Assembly: GCF_003207855.1 (NCBI RefSeq) | Contig: NZ_NKTZ01000008.1 | Coordinates: 45,950 to 109,949, forward strand | Origin: Komagataeibacter rhaeticus | GTDB taxonomy: Bacteria; Pseudomonadota; Alphaproteobacteria; Acetobacterales; Acetobacteraceae | Length of the DNA stretch: 64,000 nucleotides | Direction: 5' to 3' | Shown: piece by piece, positions 11,789-20,499 of the stretch | Layout: every line of letters begins with the position of its first letter | How positions within the stretch are numbered: position 1 is the first letter of the stretch | Notes under the pieces: generated by a model | Database searches by the model: none | What the model was told of the DNA's origin: nothing | What the model saw: the letters and a program-made list of their open reading frames with translations, nothing else | Program-made: the position numbers and the translations under genes

Positions 11789-11816
11789 CCGCATGGCGCC
11801 GGGGGGCGCCATGCGG
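11789..11816 (+). promoter_or_regulatory. Perfect 12-bp hairpin in the leader of the ureide operon
   Basis: The arms CCGCATGGCGCC (11789-11800) and GGCGCCATGCGG (11805-11816) are perfectly complementary around a GGGG loop. It is 40 bases before the ATG at 11857, with no U-tract after it. It therefore looks like a leader structure or mRNA stabiliser rather than a terminator. Confidence 0.5.
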
Positions 11817-11856
11817 GCTGCATCATCAAACGCTGAAAACAGACGGGGACCCGCAG

Positions 11857-13314
11857 ATGGATACCAACACGCAGCCCGGTACCGGGGCACAGGGCGGGCT
11901 TGCAGCACTGGACGCGGCGGTGCGCCGCGATCTGGAAATCATCCGCTACCCGCGCAGGGAATGGGTTCCCGCCATCGAGCATGATGGTCGGCGCGTGCTG
12001 GATGTCGCCATTATCGGCGCGGGGCAGGGCGGGCTTGCCACGGCCTTTGCCCTCAAGCGCAACAACATCACCAATGTCCGTATCTTCGATCGTGCCGCGA
12101 AGGGGGGCGAAGGCCCGTGGGTGACGTTTGCGCGCATGATCACGCTGCGTACGCCCAAATACGTGACCGGGCCCGACCTGGGCGTGCCCTCGCTCACGCC
12201 GCGTTCATGGTATGAGGCGCAGTTCGGGGCCGAAGCCTGGGAAAAGCTGGACAAGATCCCGCGCGGGCAGTGGCAGGCCTATCTGGACTGGTACCGCGAC
12301 ATCCTGGACCTGCCGGTTGCCAATGATCATGATTTCCAGGGTGTTACATGGGAAAACGGCCTGCTGCGCCTGACCTTTGGCCGGCCCGATGGCACGACGC
12401 ATGTGCATTATGCCCGCAAGCTGGTGCTGGCCACCGGCATTGAAGGCTGTGGTACGTGGAATGTGCCCGATTTCATTCGTGAGGGGCTGCCGCGCACGCG
12501 TTATGCCCATACATCCGAAGCCATTGATTTCGCGGCGCTTAAGGGTAAGCGCATCGGCGTGCTGGGGGCGGGGGCATCCGCCTTCGATAACGCGGCCACC
12601 GCGCTGGAAGAGGGCGCGGGCAGTGTCACGCTGTGCCTGCGGCGTAAGGAAATCCCCTCCATCAACCCGTACCGGTGGATGGAGAATACCGGCTTCCTGG
12701 CCTATTACCCCGCCCTGTCCGATGACCTGCGCTGGGGCTTCATGCGCCGGATATTCGAGCTGAACCAGCCGCCGCCGCAGGATACGTTCTGGCGCTGCCG
12801 CCGCCATGCCAATTTCTCTTACCGCACCGGCTGCCCGTGGACGGCGGTGCGCATGGAAGGCGACGAGATCGTGGTCGATTCGCCCACTGGCGAGATGCGC
12901 TTCGATTTCGTGATCATCGGGACCGGCTTTGCAACCGATCTCGCGCTCCGGCCGGAAACGAAGTCGTTTGCCGCATCCGTGGCGCTGTGGGGGGACCGTT
13001 ACACCGCGCCCGGGGGTTCGGAAAGTGCGGTGCTGGAAAGCTATCCCTATCTGGGCGCCAATTATCAGTTCCAGCCGCGCAGCAAGGATGACCCATTGGC
13101 GCCAATGCTTGCGAACATTCACAATTTCACCTTTTCGGCCACGCCCAGCATGGGGCTTTCGGGGGCCTCGATCAGCGGCATGCGCTTTGGCGTGGAGCGC
13201 CTGGCCCACGGGCTGGGGCGTGACCTTTATGTGGCGGATGGCCAGAAGCACCTGGAAAGTCTGCTGTCCTATGACGTGCAGGAACTGGTCAGTCTTGACC
13301 CACCTGTTGCATGA
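11857..13314 (+). CDS. FAD/NAD(P)H monooxygenase, candidate urate hydroxylase (HpyO-like)
   Basis: A 485-residue flavoprotein with an FAD Rossmann motif IIGAGQGGLATA (G54-G59), a second NAD(P)H motif GVLGAGASAFDNA near residue 235 and a GTGFATD segment near residue 355. This is the architecture of flavin-containing monooxygenases. It is the first gene of the operon that holds HIU hydrolase and OHCU decarboxylase, and no classical uricase is visible. Flavoprotein urate hydroxylases of two unrelated types (HpxO of Klebsiella, HpyO of Xanthomonas) are known, and the fold here suits the HpyO type better. The reaction would be urate to 5-hydroxyisourate. The function is inferred from context, the enzyme class from sequence. 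Confidence 0.65.
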   Translation: MDTNTQPGTGAQGGLAALDAAVRRDLEIIRYPRREWVPAIEHDGRRVLDVAIIGAGQGGLATAFALKRNNITNVRIFDRAAKGGEGPWVTFARMITLRTPKYVTGPDLGVPSLTPRSWYEAQFGAEAWEKLDKIPRGQWQAYLDWYRDILDLPVANDHDFQGVTWENGLLRLTFGRPDGTTHVHYARKLVLATGIEGCGTWNVPDFIREGLPRTRYAHTSEAIDFAALKGKRIGVLGAGASAFDNAATALEEGAGSVTLCLRRKEIPSINPYRWMENTGFLAYYPALSDDLRWGFMRRIFELNQPPPQDTFWRCRRHANFSYRTGCPWTAVRMEGDEIVVDSPTGEMRFDFVIIGTGFATDLALRPETKSFAASVALWGDRYTAPGGSESAVLESYPYLGANYQFQPRSKDDPLAPMLANIHNFTFSATPSMGLSGASISGMRFGVERLAHGLGRDLYVADGQKHLESLLSYDVQELVSLDPPVA

Positions 13315-13356
13315 TGCGTCCCGGGTAGATTTATCCATTCGGGAGATAGTGAGTAG

Positions 13357-13590
13357 ATGAGCAGCGCTGCACGCCTTTCCCCTTCCGCGCCCGGTACCGG
13401 CGCGGGGGGGCATGATGACCGCAAGGTCCCACCCGTATCCGACATGGCGCGGGGCATCGGGCTGTCCGTTCCGGCCGCCAGCCTGCCCGACGTCGTGGCG
13501 AATGCCGTGCTGCTGCAGGGCTATGCCGATCTGCTTGCGGGATTTGCGCTGCCCGATACGTGTGAACCCGCCTATGAGTACACGCCATGA
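13357..13590 (+). CDS. hpxX: HpxX/AtzG-like small amidase subunit
   Basis: A 77-residue protein whose C-terminal part (GLSVPAASLPDVVANAVLLQ followed by GYADLLAGFALPD) matches the short GatC-like AtzG/HpxX (DUF4089) proteins. These form an obligate complex with an AtzE/HpxY-type amidase, and AtzG is needed for soluble AtzE. Its stop overlaps the ATG of the amidase gene (ATGA). The first 25 residues are low-complexity Ser/Pro/Gly and may be partly untranslated. GGGAG at 13341-13345 is a weak ribosome site. Confidence 0.8.
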   Translation: MSSAARLSPSAPGTGAGGHDDRKVPPVSDMARGIGLSVPAASLPDVVANAVLLQGYADLLAGFALPDTCEPAYEYTP

Positions 13591-14960
13591 GCGCTGACAT
13601 GCAGCCCGGCGGTGCGGCCTTTGCCATTGCGGCAGACGTGCGGGCCGGACGGCGCAGCGCGGTTTCGGTCGTGACGGGCGTGATCGCGGATATCGAGGCA
13701 CGTGACACCCGCTTCAACAGCGTGACCCGCATCCTTGGCCCTGCCGCCGTGGCGCAGGCGGAGGACGTGGACAGGGCCGTGGCGGCAGGGCGGGACCCCG
13801 GCCCGCTGGCGGGCGTGCCCTTTGGCGTAAAAGACCTGTTTGACGTGCAGGGCGAAGTGACCACCGCAGGCTCCATCGTGCTGCGTGACAACCTGCCCGC
13901 ATCACGGGATGCCGCCGTGGTGGCCCGCCTGCGCGCGGCGGGTGCCGTGCCGGTGGCGACGCTGAACATGGATGAGTTCGCCTACGGCTTCTCCACCGAA
14001 AACGCGCATACCGGCACCACCCGCAACCCGCATGACCCGGCATGCCTGGCCGGTGGGTCATCGGGCGGGTCGGCGGCTTCGGTCGCGGCGGGGCTGCTGC
14101 CGTTCGCGCTTGGGTCGGACACCAATGGCTCGATCCGCGTGCCGTCCTCGCTCTGCGGGGTGTGGGGGCTGAAGCCCACCTATGGGCAGGTGCCGCTGCA
14201 GGGGGTCTATCCGTTCGTGGCCAGTCTTGACGTGGTCGGGCCGATGGCGTCCACGGTTGAGGACCTGCAGGCCGTCTACACCATCATGGCGGACCGGAGC
14301 CCGATGGCGCTGCCGGATGTGGGGTCGGTGCGTGTTGCCCGTCTGGGCGGCTGGTTTGCCAGCAACATCAGCCCTGAAATGGCGGCGGGCATTGATGCGG
14401 TCATGGCGCATCTGGGCGGTGACAGGGTGATCGAACTGCCAGAAGTCGCGCGTGCGCGGGCCTCGGCCTTCCTGATCACGGCGGCCGAAGGGGGCAACCT
14501 GCACCTGCCGCGCCTGCGCCTGCGTTCCATGCAGTATGATCCGGCAACGCGTTCGCGGCTTATGGCCGGGGCCATGCTGCCTGCCGCCACCTTCGTGCAG
14601 GCACAGCGCTTCCGTCGCTGGTTCCGCGCCCGGGTGCATGAAGCCCTGGCGCAGGCCGATGTGCTGGTGGCCCCCATCACGGTGGGTGTTGCGCCACGCA
14701 TCGACCAGCCCGCCATCATCGTGGATGGCAAAAGCGTGTCGGCCCGCGCCAATCTTGGCATTTTCACCCAGCCGATCAGCCTGACGGGCCTGCCCGTCCT
14801 GGCCGTGCCGCTGGCGGTGGCGGGGATGCCGCTGGGTATCCAGCTTGTTGGCGCCCCCGGCGCCGAGGACCGGCTGTTTGCCGTGGCGGCCGAACTGCAG
14901 CGCGCGGGTCTTGCGGCCTGCCGCCCGCTGGGTGCGGGTTACGCGCGGAAGGATAGCTGA
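13587..14960 (+). CDS. hpxY: AtzE/HpxY-type amidase, probable oxalurate pathway
   Basis: A 457-residue amidase-signature enzyme. The Ser-cisSer-Lys triad is present as K82 (FGVKDLFD), S158 (AGGSSGGSA) and S182 (GSDTNGSIRVP), with the 24-residue Ser-Ser spacing of the GatA family. AtzE itself hydrolyses 1-carboxybiuret. The Klebsiella homologue HpxY belongs to the hpxWXYZ cluster linked to oxalurate use. Here it is coupled to hpxX upstream (4-base overlap) and to hpxW downstream (TGATG overlap). Oxalurate or a related ureide acid is the likely substrate because the same operon makes oxalurate through PucG. Confidence 0.85.
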   Translation: MSADMQPGGAAFAIAADVRAGRRSAVSVVTGVIADIEARDTRFNSVTRILGPAAVAQAEDVDRAVAAGRDPGPLAGVPFGVKDLFDVQGEVTTAGSIVLRDNLPASRDAAVVARLRAAGAVPVATLNMDEFAYGFSTENAHTGTTRNPHDPACLAGGSSGGSAASVAAGLLPFALGSDTNGSIRVPSSLCGVWGLKPTYGQVPLQGVYPFVASLDVVGPMASTVEDLQAVYTIMADRSPMALPDVGSVRVARLGGWFASNISPEMAAGIDAVMAHLGGDRVIELPEVARARASAFLITAAEGGNLHLPRLRLRSMQYDPATRSRLMAGAMLPAATFVQAQRFRRWFRARVHEALAQADVLVAPITVGVAPRIDQPAIIVDGKSVSARANLGIFTQPISLTGLPVLAVPLAVAGMPLGIQLVGAPGAEDRLFAVAAELQRAGLAACRPLGAGYARKDS

Positions 14961-16552
14961 TGCTCAATACGCCGCGCTCGTGCCGGGGCATGGTCACATC
15001 CCCGCATCATCTGGCCAGCCAGGCGGGACTGGATGTACTCAAGGCCGGTGGCACCGCGCTGGAGGCCGCCGTCGCCACGGCTGCGGCTCTTGCCGTGGTC
15101 TATCCGCACATGACCGGCATTGGCGGGGATGCCTTCTGGCTGACCATGTGGCCCGATGGCCGCGTGGAAACCATAGATGCCTGCGGGGCGGCGGCCGCCC
15201 GGGCCGATGTGGGCTTCTACCGTGCCGCCGGGCTGGATGCCATTCCGTGGCGCGGCCCGTTTGCGGCCAATACGGTGGCTGGTACCGTGTCCGGCTGGGA
15301 CATGGCGCTTTCATGGAGCCATGCCGTGGCGCCGGGCCTGCCGCTGGGGCGCATATTGCGTGATGCGCTGTACTATGCCGAACAGGGCGCGCCCGTTACC
15401 GCAAGTGCCGCCGAACTGACCGCGCGGAAAGCGGACGAACTGCGTGACGTGCCCGGATTTGCCGCGCAGTTCATGCCCGGTGGCCGCCTGCCGCAGGTGG
15501 GCGACATCCTGCACAACCCCCGTCTTGCCGGTACGCTGCGACAGCTGGCGGATCAGGGGCTGGACAGCTTCTATCGTGGCACGGTGGCGCGTGAACTGGC
15601 CGCCGACCTGGCCGATCTGGGCAGCCCGCTTACGCTGGCGGACCTTCAGGCGCACCGGGCCAGCCACCAGCCCGCGCTGCATGCCCGCATCCGTGGGGCG
15701 GACCTGTATAACATGGCCCCCCCCACGCAGGGCGTGGCCTCGCTGCTGATCCTTGCCCTGTTTGACCGCCTGCGGGCGGGGCAGGTGGATGATTTCGATT
15801 ACCTGCATGGTCTGGTGGAAGCAACCAAGCAGGCTTTCCGCTACCGTGATACCCATGTGGGCGATCCCGCCTACATGACCGTGCAGGCGCAGGACATCCT
15901 GGATGACCGCAAGGCGCTGGACCGCATGGCCGCCGCCATCGACCCCGACCACGCCGCCCCCTGGCCATGGCAGTCGCAGGCGGGCGATACGGTCTGGCTG
16001 GGCGTGATCGATTCCGACGGGCTGGCAGTGAGCATGATCCAGAGCCTGTATTTCGAATATGGCTCGGGTATCGTGCTGCCCCGCACCGGCGTGGTCTGGC
16101 AGAACCGTGGCACCAGCTTCGGGCTTGACCCGCAGGGGTGGAACGGCCTGCAGCCCGGTCGCAAGCCCTTCCATACCCTTAACCCCGCCGGTGCCCGGTT
16201 CGATGACGGGCGCACCATGGTCTATGGCACCATGGGGGGCGAGGGCCAGCCGCAGACACAAGCCGCCATCTTCACCCGCTACGCGCGCTATGGCGTGCCA
16301 TTGCAGCAGGCGGTCACGGCACCGCGCTGGCTGCTGGGGCGGACATGGGGGAAGTCAAGCGTCAGCCTGAAATACGAGGACCGCTTCGACCCCGAAGTGA
16401 TTGCCCGCATGCAGGCGGCGGGCCACCAGATGGAACGGGTGGAGGCGTTTTCCTCCACCATGGGGCATGCGGGGGCGCTGGTGCGCCACCCGTCCGGCCT
16501 GCTGGAAGGGGCGACCGACCCGCGTAGCGATGGATGTGTGGCAGCATGGTAA
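14960..16552 (+). CDS. hpxW: HpxW-like Ntn hydrolase of the gamma-glutamyltranspeptidase family, probable oxamate amidohydrolase
   Basis: A 530-residue member of the gamma-glutamyltranspeptidase superfamily, without a signal peptide and so probably cytoplasmic. Self-cleavage would expose T344 in AGDTVWLGVIDSDG, the position of the catalytic threonine that starts the small subunit. The C-terminal part has GTMGGEGQPQTQA. Klebsiella HpxW hydrolyses oxamate to oxalate and ammonia, and the surrounding hpxX/hpxY, PucG and allantoate genes favour that role over glutathione breakdown. The ATG overlaps the preceding stop by one base. It also overlaps the start region of the next gene. Confidence 0.82.
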   Translation: MLNTPRSCRGMVTSPHHLASQAGLDVLKAGGTALEAAVATAAALAVVYPHMTGIGGDAFWLTMWPDGRVETIDACGAAAARADVGFYRAAGLDAIPWRGPFAANTVAGTVSGWDMALSWSHAVAPGLPLGRILRDALYYAEQGAPVTASAAELTARKADELRDVPGFAAQFMPGGRLPQVGDILHNPRLAGTLRQLADQGLDSFYRGTVARELAADLADLGSPLTLADLQAHRASHQPALHARIRGADLYNMAPPTQGVASLLILALFDRLRAGQVDDFDYLHGLVEATKQAFRYRDTHVGDPAYMTVQAQDILDDRKALDRMAAAIDPDHAAPWPWQSQAGDTVWLGVIDSDGLAVSMIQSLYFEYGSGIVLPRTGVVWQNRGTSFGLDPQGWNGLQPGRKPFHTLNPAGARFDDGRTMVYGTMGGEGQPQTQAAIFTRYARYGVPLQQAVTAPRWLLGRTWGKSSVSLKYEDRFDPEVIARMQAAGHQMERVEAFSSTMGHAGALVRHPSGLLEGATDPRSDGCVAAW

Positions 16553-17817
16553 TTCTGATGGACAGGCTTGATACCCCCTCGGGCCAGCGTGCGGTCGCAC
16601 GCTGCACCGAACTGGGCCGGGCACCGTATTCGGATATGGAGGGCGGACTGTTCCGCCCCTATCTCGGCCCATCCTACCGCGCAACGTGCGCACGGCTGGC
16701 GCAGTGGATGGAACAGGCGGGCATGGCCACGCGCATGGACGCGGCGGGCAACCTGGTCGGGCGGTATGAGGGGCTGGTCCCTGATGCCCCGGCCGTGCTG
16801 CTCGGCTCACATATCGACAGCGTGCGTGATGGCGGTTTCTATGACGGCATGCTGGGTGTGATCCTGGGGATCGAGACGGTGGCGCATTTCGCGCATGCGG
16901 GGAAACGCTTTCCCTTCGCGCTGGAAGTCATCGGGTTTGGTGATGAGGAAGGATCGCGCTTTCCCACCGGCATGCTGACTTCCCACGCCGTAGCGGGCGT
17001 GCCGCAGGACCCGGACCCGGCCATGGCCGACTGGGCGGGGGAGGCGACGCTGGCCAGCGCGCTGGCGGAATTCGGCCTTGATGCCGGGCAGATGCACCGT
17101 GCCGCACGCAGGCGGGACGGCATTCTGGCCTATGTGGAAGCCCATATCGAACAGGGGCCCGCGCTGGAGGCGGCGGATCGCGCGCTGGGCGTGGTCAGCG
17201 CCATTGCCGCCCAGCAGCGCTACCGCATCACCCTGCGCGGCATGGCGGGCCATGCGGGTACCGTGGCCATGGCGCTGCGGCGCGATGCGCTGGCGGGGGC
17301 TGCCGACATCATCCTGGCGGCCGAGCGGATCGGGCGCGCGGGCACGGACGGGCTGGTGGCCACGGTTGGCTCGCTGGACGTGGTGCCGGGGGCCGCCAAC
17401 GTGGTGCCGGGGGAGGTGGTGCTGAGCCTTGATGTCCGCGCCGGGAGCAATGCGGGGCGTGACCAGGCGGTGGCGGATATCCTGAAGGCGGCCCGCCATA
17501 CCTGTGCCCTGCGCGGGCTTGAGATGGACATCACCCTCCAGCAGGATCTTGACGCAACACCCTGTGACGGACGGCTGACGGAACTGATGGAACAGGCGGT
17601 TGGCAGCGTGACCGGCGCGCCCGCGCCCGTGCTGGTCAGCGGGGCGGGGCATGATGCGATGATCATGGCGCATCTGGCCCCGGTTTCCATGCTGTTCATC
17701 CGCTGTGCGGGGGGGATCAGCCACAATCCCGCCGAATCCGTGACACCCGCCGACACCGATGCGGCCTTCCGTGCCCTCATCACCTTTATCGGACTTCTTG
17801 AAAGACATTCCGGATGA
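16534..17817 (+). CDS. hpxK: Allantoate amidohydrolase (M20/hydantoinase-carbamoylase family)
   Basis: The enzyme releases ammonia and CO2 from allantoate to give ureidoglycine. The 427-residue frame has the dinuclear metal site in LLGSHIDSVRDGGFYDG (H93, D104), GFGDEEGSRF and EAHIEQGPALE, a dimerisation domain with GMAGHAGT, and the final GISHNPAESVT motif. In-frame ATGs at 16534, 16546 and 16558 are all possible starts, and the first two overlap the hpxW stop. The family also includes ureidoglycolate and carbamoyl amino acid hydrolases. Neighbouring allantoinase and PucG genes support allantoate as substrate. Confidence 0.87.
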   Translation: MCGSMVILMDRLDTPSGQRAVARCTELGRAPYSDMEGGLFRPYLGPSYRATCARLAQWMEQAGMATRMDAAGNLVGRYEGLVPDAPAVLLGSHIDSVRDGGFYDGMLGVILGIETVAHFAHAGKRFPFALEVIGFGDEEGSRFPTGMLTSHAVAGVPQDPDPAMADWAGEATLASALAEFGLDAGQMHRAARRRDGILAYVEAHIEQGPALEAADRALGVVSAIAAQQRYRITLRGMAGHAGTVAMALRRDALAGAADIILAAERIGRAGTDGLVATVGSLDVVPGAANVVPGEVVLSLDVRAGSNAGRDQAVADILKAARHTCALRGLEMDITLQQDLDATPCDGRLTELMEQAVGSVTGAPAPVLVSGAGHDAMIMAHLAPVSMLFIRCAGGISHNPAESVTPADTDAAFRALITFIGLLERHSG

Positions 17818-19043
17818 CGCAGACCTTCTACGGCCAGATCAACCCGCCAGCCCGCCTCCTGATGGGGCCGGGGCCGGTCAACGCCCATCCGCGCGTGCTG
17901 CGCGCCATGGCCGCCGACATGCTGGGACAGTTCGATCCCGAGATGACGGAATACATGAACCAGACGATGGACCTCTATCGCCGGGTGTTCATGACCAAAA
18001 ACCGCTGGACCATGCTGGTCGATGGCACGGCGCGCGCAGGCATCGAGGCGGCACTCGTCTCGCTGGTCGAGCCGGGGATGAAGCTGCTGATCGTCCGCGC
18101 GGGCCGCTTTGGCCTGCTGCTGTCCGAAATTGCCACCCGTATCGGGGCCGAGATTGCGACGCTGGACATCCCGTGGGGGGAAGTGGCCACGCTGGAGCAG
18201 ATTGAAGGCGCGATCAAGACCCACCGCCCGCAGGTGCTGGCCTGCATCCATGGCGATACCTCCACCACCATGGCCCAGCCGCTGGATGGCGTGGGGGCAC
18301 TGTGCCGCGAGTATGATGTGCTGTCCTATGTCGATGCCACGGCAACCCTGGGGGGCATGGCGGTTGCGACCGACCACTGGGGGATCGATGTGGTCAGCGG
18401 TGGCCTGCAGAAATGCATGGGTGGACCGCCGGGTTCCGCCCCCATCACCATTTCCGACCGGGCGGCGGCGCATATCTTTGCCCGCCGGCATGTGGAAGCG
18501 GGCATCCGTGGCGCGGATACGACCGATGGCGTGCGTGCGCGCATCCCGTCGAACTATCTCGATCTGGCCATGATCATGGATTACTGGTCCGAAAAGCGGC
18601 TCAACCACCATACCGAGGCGACCAGCATGCTGTACGCCGCGCGCGAGGCCGCGCGCATCATGGTGGAAGAAGGGCTGGAAGCCCGTTTTGCCCGTCATGC
18701 CAGTGCCTCGAAAGCCATGTGCGCGGGCCTGCGCGCCATGGGGCTGGACCTGTTTGGCAGCGATGCGCATCGCATGACCAACGTGACGGGTGTGTACATT
18801 CCCGCCAGCGTGGATGGCGAGCGGGTGCGGGCGCGCATGCGCAATGATTTCGAAATCGAGATCGGCACCGCGTTCGGCCCGCTGCAGGGCAGGATCTGGC
18901 GCATCGGCGCGATGGGCTATAATGCTGAAAAATCCAAGGTACTGCTCACGTTGGGCGCGCTTGAAGCCGCACTGCGTGCCGAGGGCCACCACTTTGTCGC
19001 GGGCGCGGGGGTGGACGCAGCCCTTGCCGCTTATGGTGCATGA
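17814..19043 (+). CDS. pucG: (S)-ureidoglycine-glyoxylate aminotransferase
   Basis: A 409-residue class-V PLP aminotransferase. The Schiff-base lysine is K200 in SGGLQKCMGGPPG, with HGDTSTTM and YVDATATLGGM before it and PSNYLDLAMIMDYW after it, as in the alanine-glyoxylate aminotransferase/PucG branch. PucG moves the amino group of unstable ureidoglycine to glyoxylate and yields oxalurate and glycine. That product is what the hpxXYW genes upstream would consume, so the assignment fits the operon. It overlaps its neighbours on both sides by ATGA. Confidence 0.88.
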   Translation: MTQTFYGQINPPARLLMGPGPVNAHPRVLRAMAADMLGQFDPEMTEYMNQTMDLYRRVFMTKNRWTMLVDGTARAGIEAALVSLVEPGMKLLIVRAGRFGLLLSEIATRIGAEIATLDIPWGEVATLEQIEGAIKTHRPQVLACIHGDTSTTMAQPLDGVGALCREYDVLSYVDATATLGGMAVATDHWGIDVVSGGLQKCMGGPPGSAPITISDRAAAHIFARRHVEAGIRGADTTDGVRARIPSNYLDLAMIMDYWSEKRLNHHTEATSMLYAAREAARIMVEEGLEARFARHASASKAMCAGLRAMGLDLFGSDAHRMTNVTGVYIPASVDGERVRARMRNDFEIEIGTAFGPLQGRIWRIGAMGYNAEKSKVLLTLGALEAALRAEGHHFVAGAGVDAALAAYGA

Positions 19044-19975
19044 TGACCGGGAAACACACCCTCATGTCTGAATCCGCTTCCTATCCGCGCGACCTTGTAG
19101 GCTATGCGGGCAACCCGCCCGACGCGAAATGGCCCGGCGGCGCGCGCATCGCCGTCCAGTTCGTGATCAATTACGAAGAGGGCGCCGAGAATTCGATCCT
19201 TCACGGTGATCGCGGGTCGGAGGCGTTCCTGTCCGAAATGGTGGGCGCGCAGTCCATTCCCGGCGCACGCGCCATTGCGATGGAAAGCCTGTATGAATAC
19301 GGCTCGCGCGCCGGGTTCTGGCGGCTGCACCGCATCTTTACCCGGCGCAACCAGCCGCTGACCGTATTCGGGGTTGCGGCCGCCATGGCGCGCAATCCGC
19401 AGGCGGTGGCCGCGATGAAGGAAGCGGGCTGGGAAATCGCCTCCCACGGGTTGCGCTGGATTGATTACCAGCATGTGCCCGAAGCGGTGGAGCGCGCGCA
19501 CATACAGGAATGCATCGCGCTGCACACGAAGCTGACCGGCTCACGCCCGCTGGGCTGGTACCAGGGGCGCACCAGCCCCAATACCGCACGCCTGGTGGCC
19601 GAGGAGGGTGGCTTTGTCTATGACGCGGATTCCTATGCCGATGACCTGCCGTATTATGACCGCAGCAACGGCCGCGCACAGCTGATCGTGCCCTATACGC
19701 TGGATGTGAACGACATGCGTTTCGTCGCCCTGAACGGCTTTACCGAGGGCGAGCAGTTCTTCAACTACCTGCGTGATACGTTCGATGAACTGTATGAGGA
19801 AGGGGCCGACAGGCCGCGCATGATGTCGGTTGGCCTGCATTGCCGTGTTGCGGGCCGTCCCGGCCGCGCGCGGGCGGTGGCGCGTTTTCTGGACTATATT
19901 GCCACGCGGGAGAAGGTATGGGTGGCCACCCGGCTTGATATCGCGCGCCACTGGCTGCAGGTGCATCCGGCATGA
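19040..19975 (+). CDS. puuE: PuuE-type allantoinase (polysaccharide deacetylase fold)
   Basis: The 311-residue protein has the NodB/polysaccharide-deacetylase fold used by PuuE allantoinases: YPRDLVGYAGNPPDAKWPGGARIA near the N-terminus (split here only for description), FVINYEEGAENS, YEYGSRAGFWR, EIASHGLRWIDYQ and GWYQGRTSPNT. PuuE hydrolyses allantoin to allantoate without the metal site of AllB-type allantoinases. ATG 19064 is an alternative start 8 codons in. It is translationally coupled to pucG before it and uraD after it. Because PuuE is present, the hydantoinase-like gene at 4340 is not needed as the allantoinase. Confidence 0.92.
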   Translation: MMTGKHTLMSESASYPRDLVGYAGNPPDAKWPGGARIAVQFVINYEEGAENSILHGDRGSEAFLSEMVGAQSIPGARAIAMESLYEYGSRAGFWRLHRIFTRRNQPLTVFGVAAAMARNPQAVAAMKEAGWEIASHGLRWIDYQHVPEAVERAHIQECIALHTKLTGSRPLGWYQGRTSPNTARLVAEEGGFVYDADSYADDLPYYDRSNGRAQLIVPYTLDVNDMRFVALNGFTEGEQFFNYLRDTFDELYEEGADRPRMMSVGLHCRVAGRPGRARAVARFLDYIATREKVWVATRLDIARHWLQVHPA

Positions 19976-20499
19976 GCGGCGTGATGGACCGGGTCAATGC
20001 CCTTTCCGCCGTGCGGTTTGTCGAACTGTTTGGCCCGATATACGAACACTCCCCCTGGATTGCCCAGCGCGCGTATGCCCATGCGCCCTTTGCCGACCCG
20101 CAGGCCCTGCTGGCCGCCATGCAGCATGAACTGGCGCACGCAAGCGAGGGTGAGAAGCTGGCCCTGATCCGCGCGCATCCCGAACTGGCGCAGCGCATGG
20201 GGGTGGACCCGACCCTGACCTCGGCATCCGCCGCCGAGCAGGCTTCCGCCGGGCTGGACCGGCTGACGCCGGAGGAGTTCACCACCTTTCGCGCGCTGAA
20301 TGATGCCTATCAGGCCAAATTCGGCATTCCGTTCATCATCTGCGTGCGGCGCTCGGACAAGCAGGGCATTCTGGACGGCATGAAAACCCGGCTGGAAAAC
20401 ACGAGTGCTGCCGAACAGCAGGTGGCCCTGGCTGAAATCAACAAGATTGCGGCCCTGCGCCTGACCGATGTACTGGCAAAGCTGGAGGCGGAGGCATGA
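19972..20499 (+). CDS. uraD: OHCU decarboxylase
   Basis: UraD decarboxylates 2-oxo-4-hydroxy-4-carboxy-5-ureidoimidazoline to (S)-allantoin. The 175-residue protein has the helical family signature, including the catalytic histidine H69 in IRAHPELAQR, LTPEEFTTFRALNDAY, and FGIPFIICVRR near residue 123. Length is as usual for single-domain UraD. It overlaps puuE and uraH by four bases on either side. Confidence 0.94.
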   Translation: MSGVMDRVNALSAVRFVELFGPIYEHSPWIAQRAYAHAPFADPQALLAAMQHELAHASEGEKLALIRAHPELAQRMGVDPTLTSASAAEQASAGLDRLTPEEFTTFRALNDAYQAKFGIPFIICVRRSDKQGILDGMKTRLENTSAAEQQVALAEINKIAALRLTDVLAKLEAEA

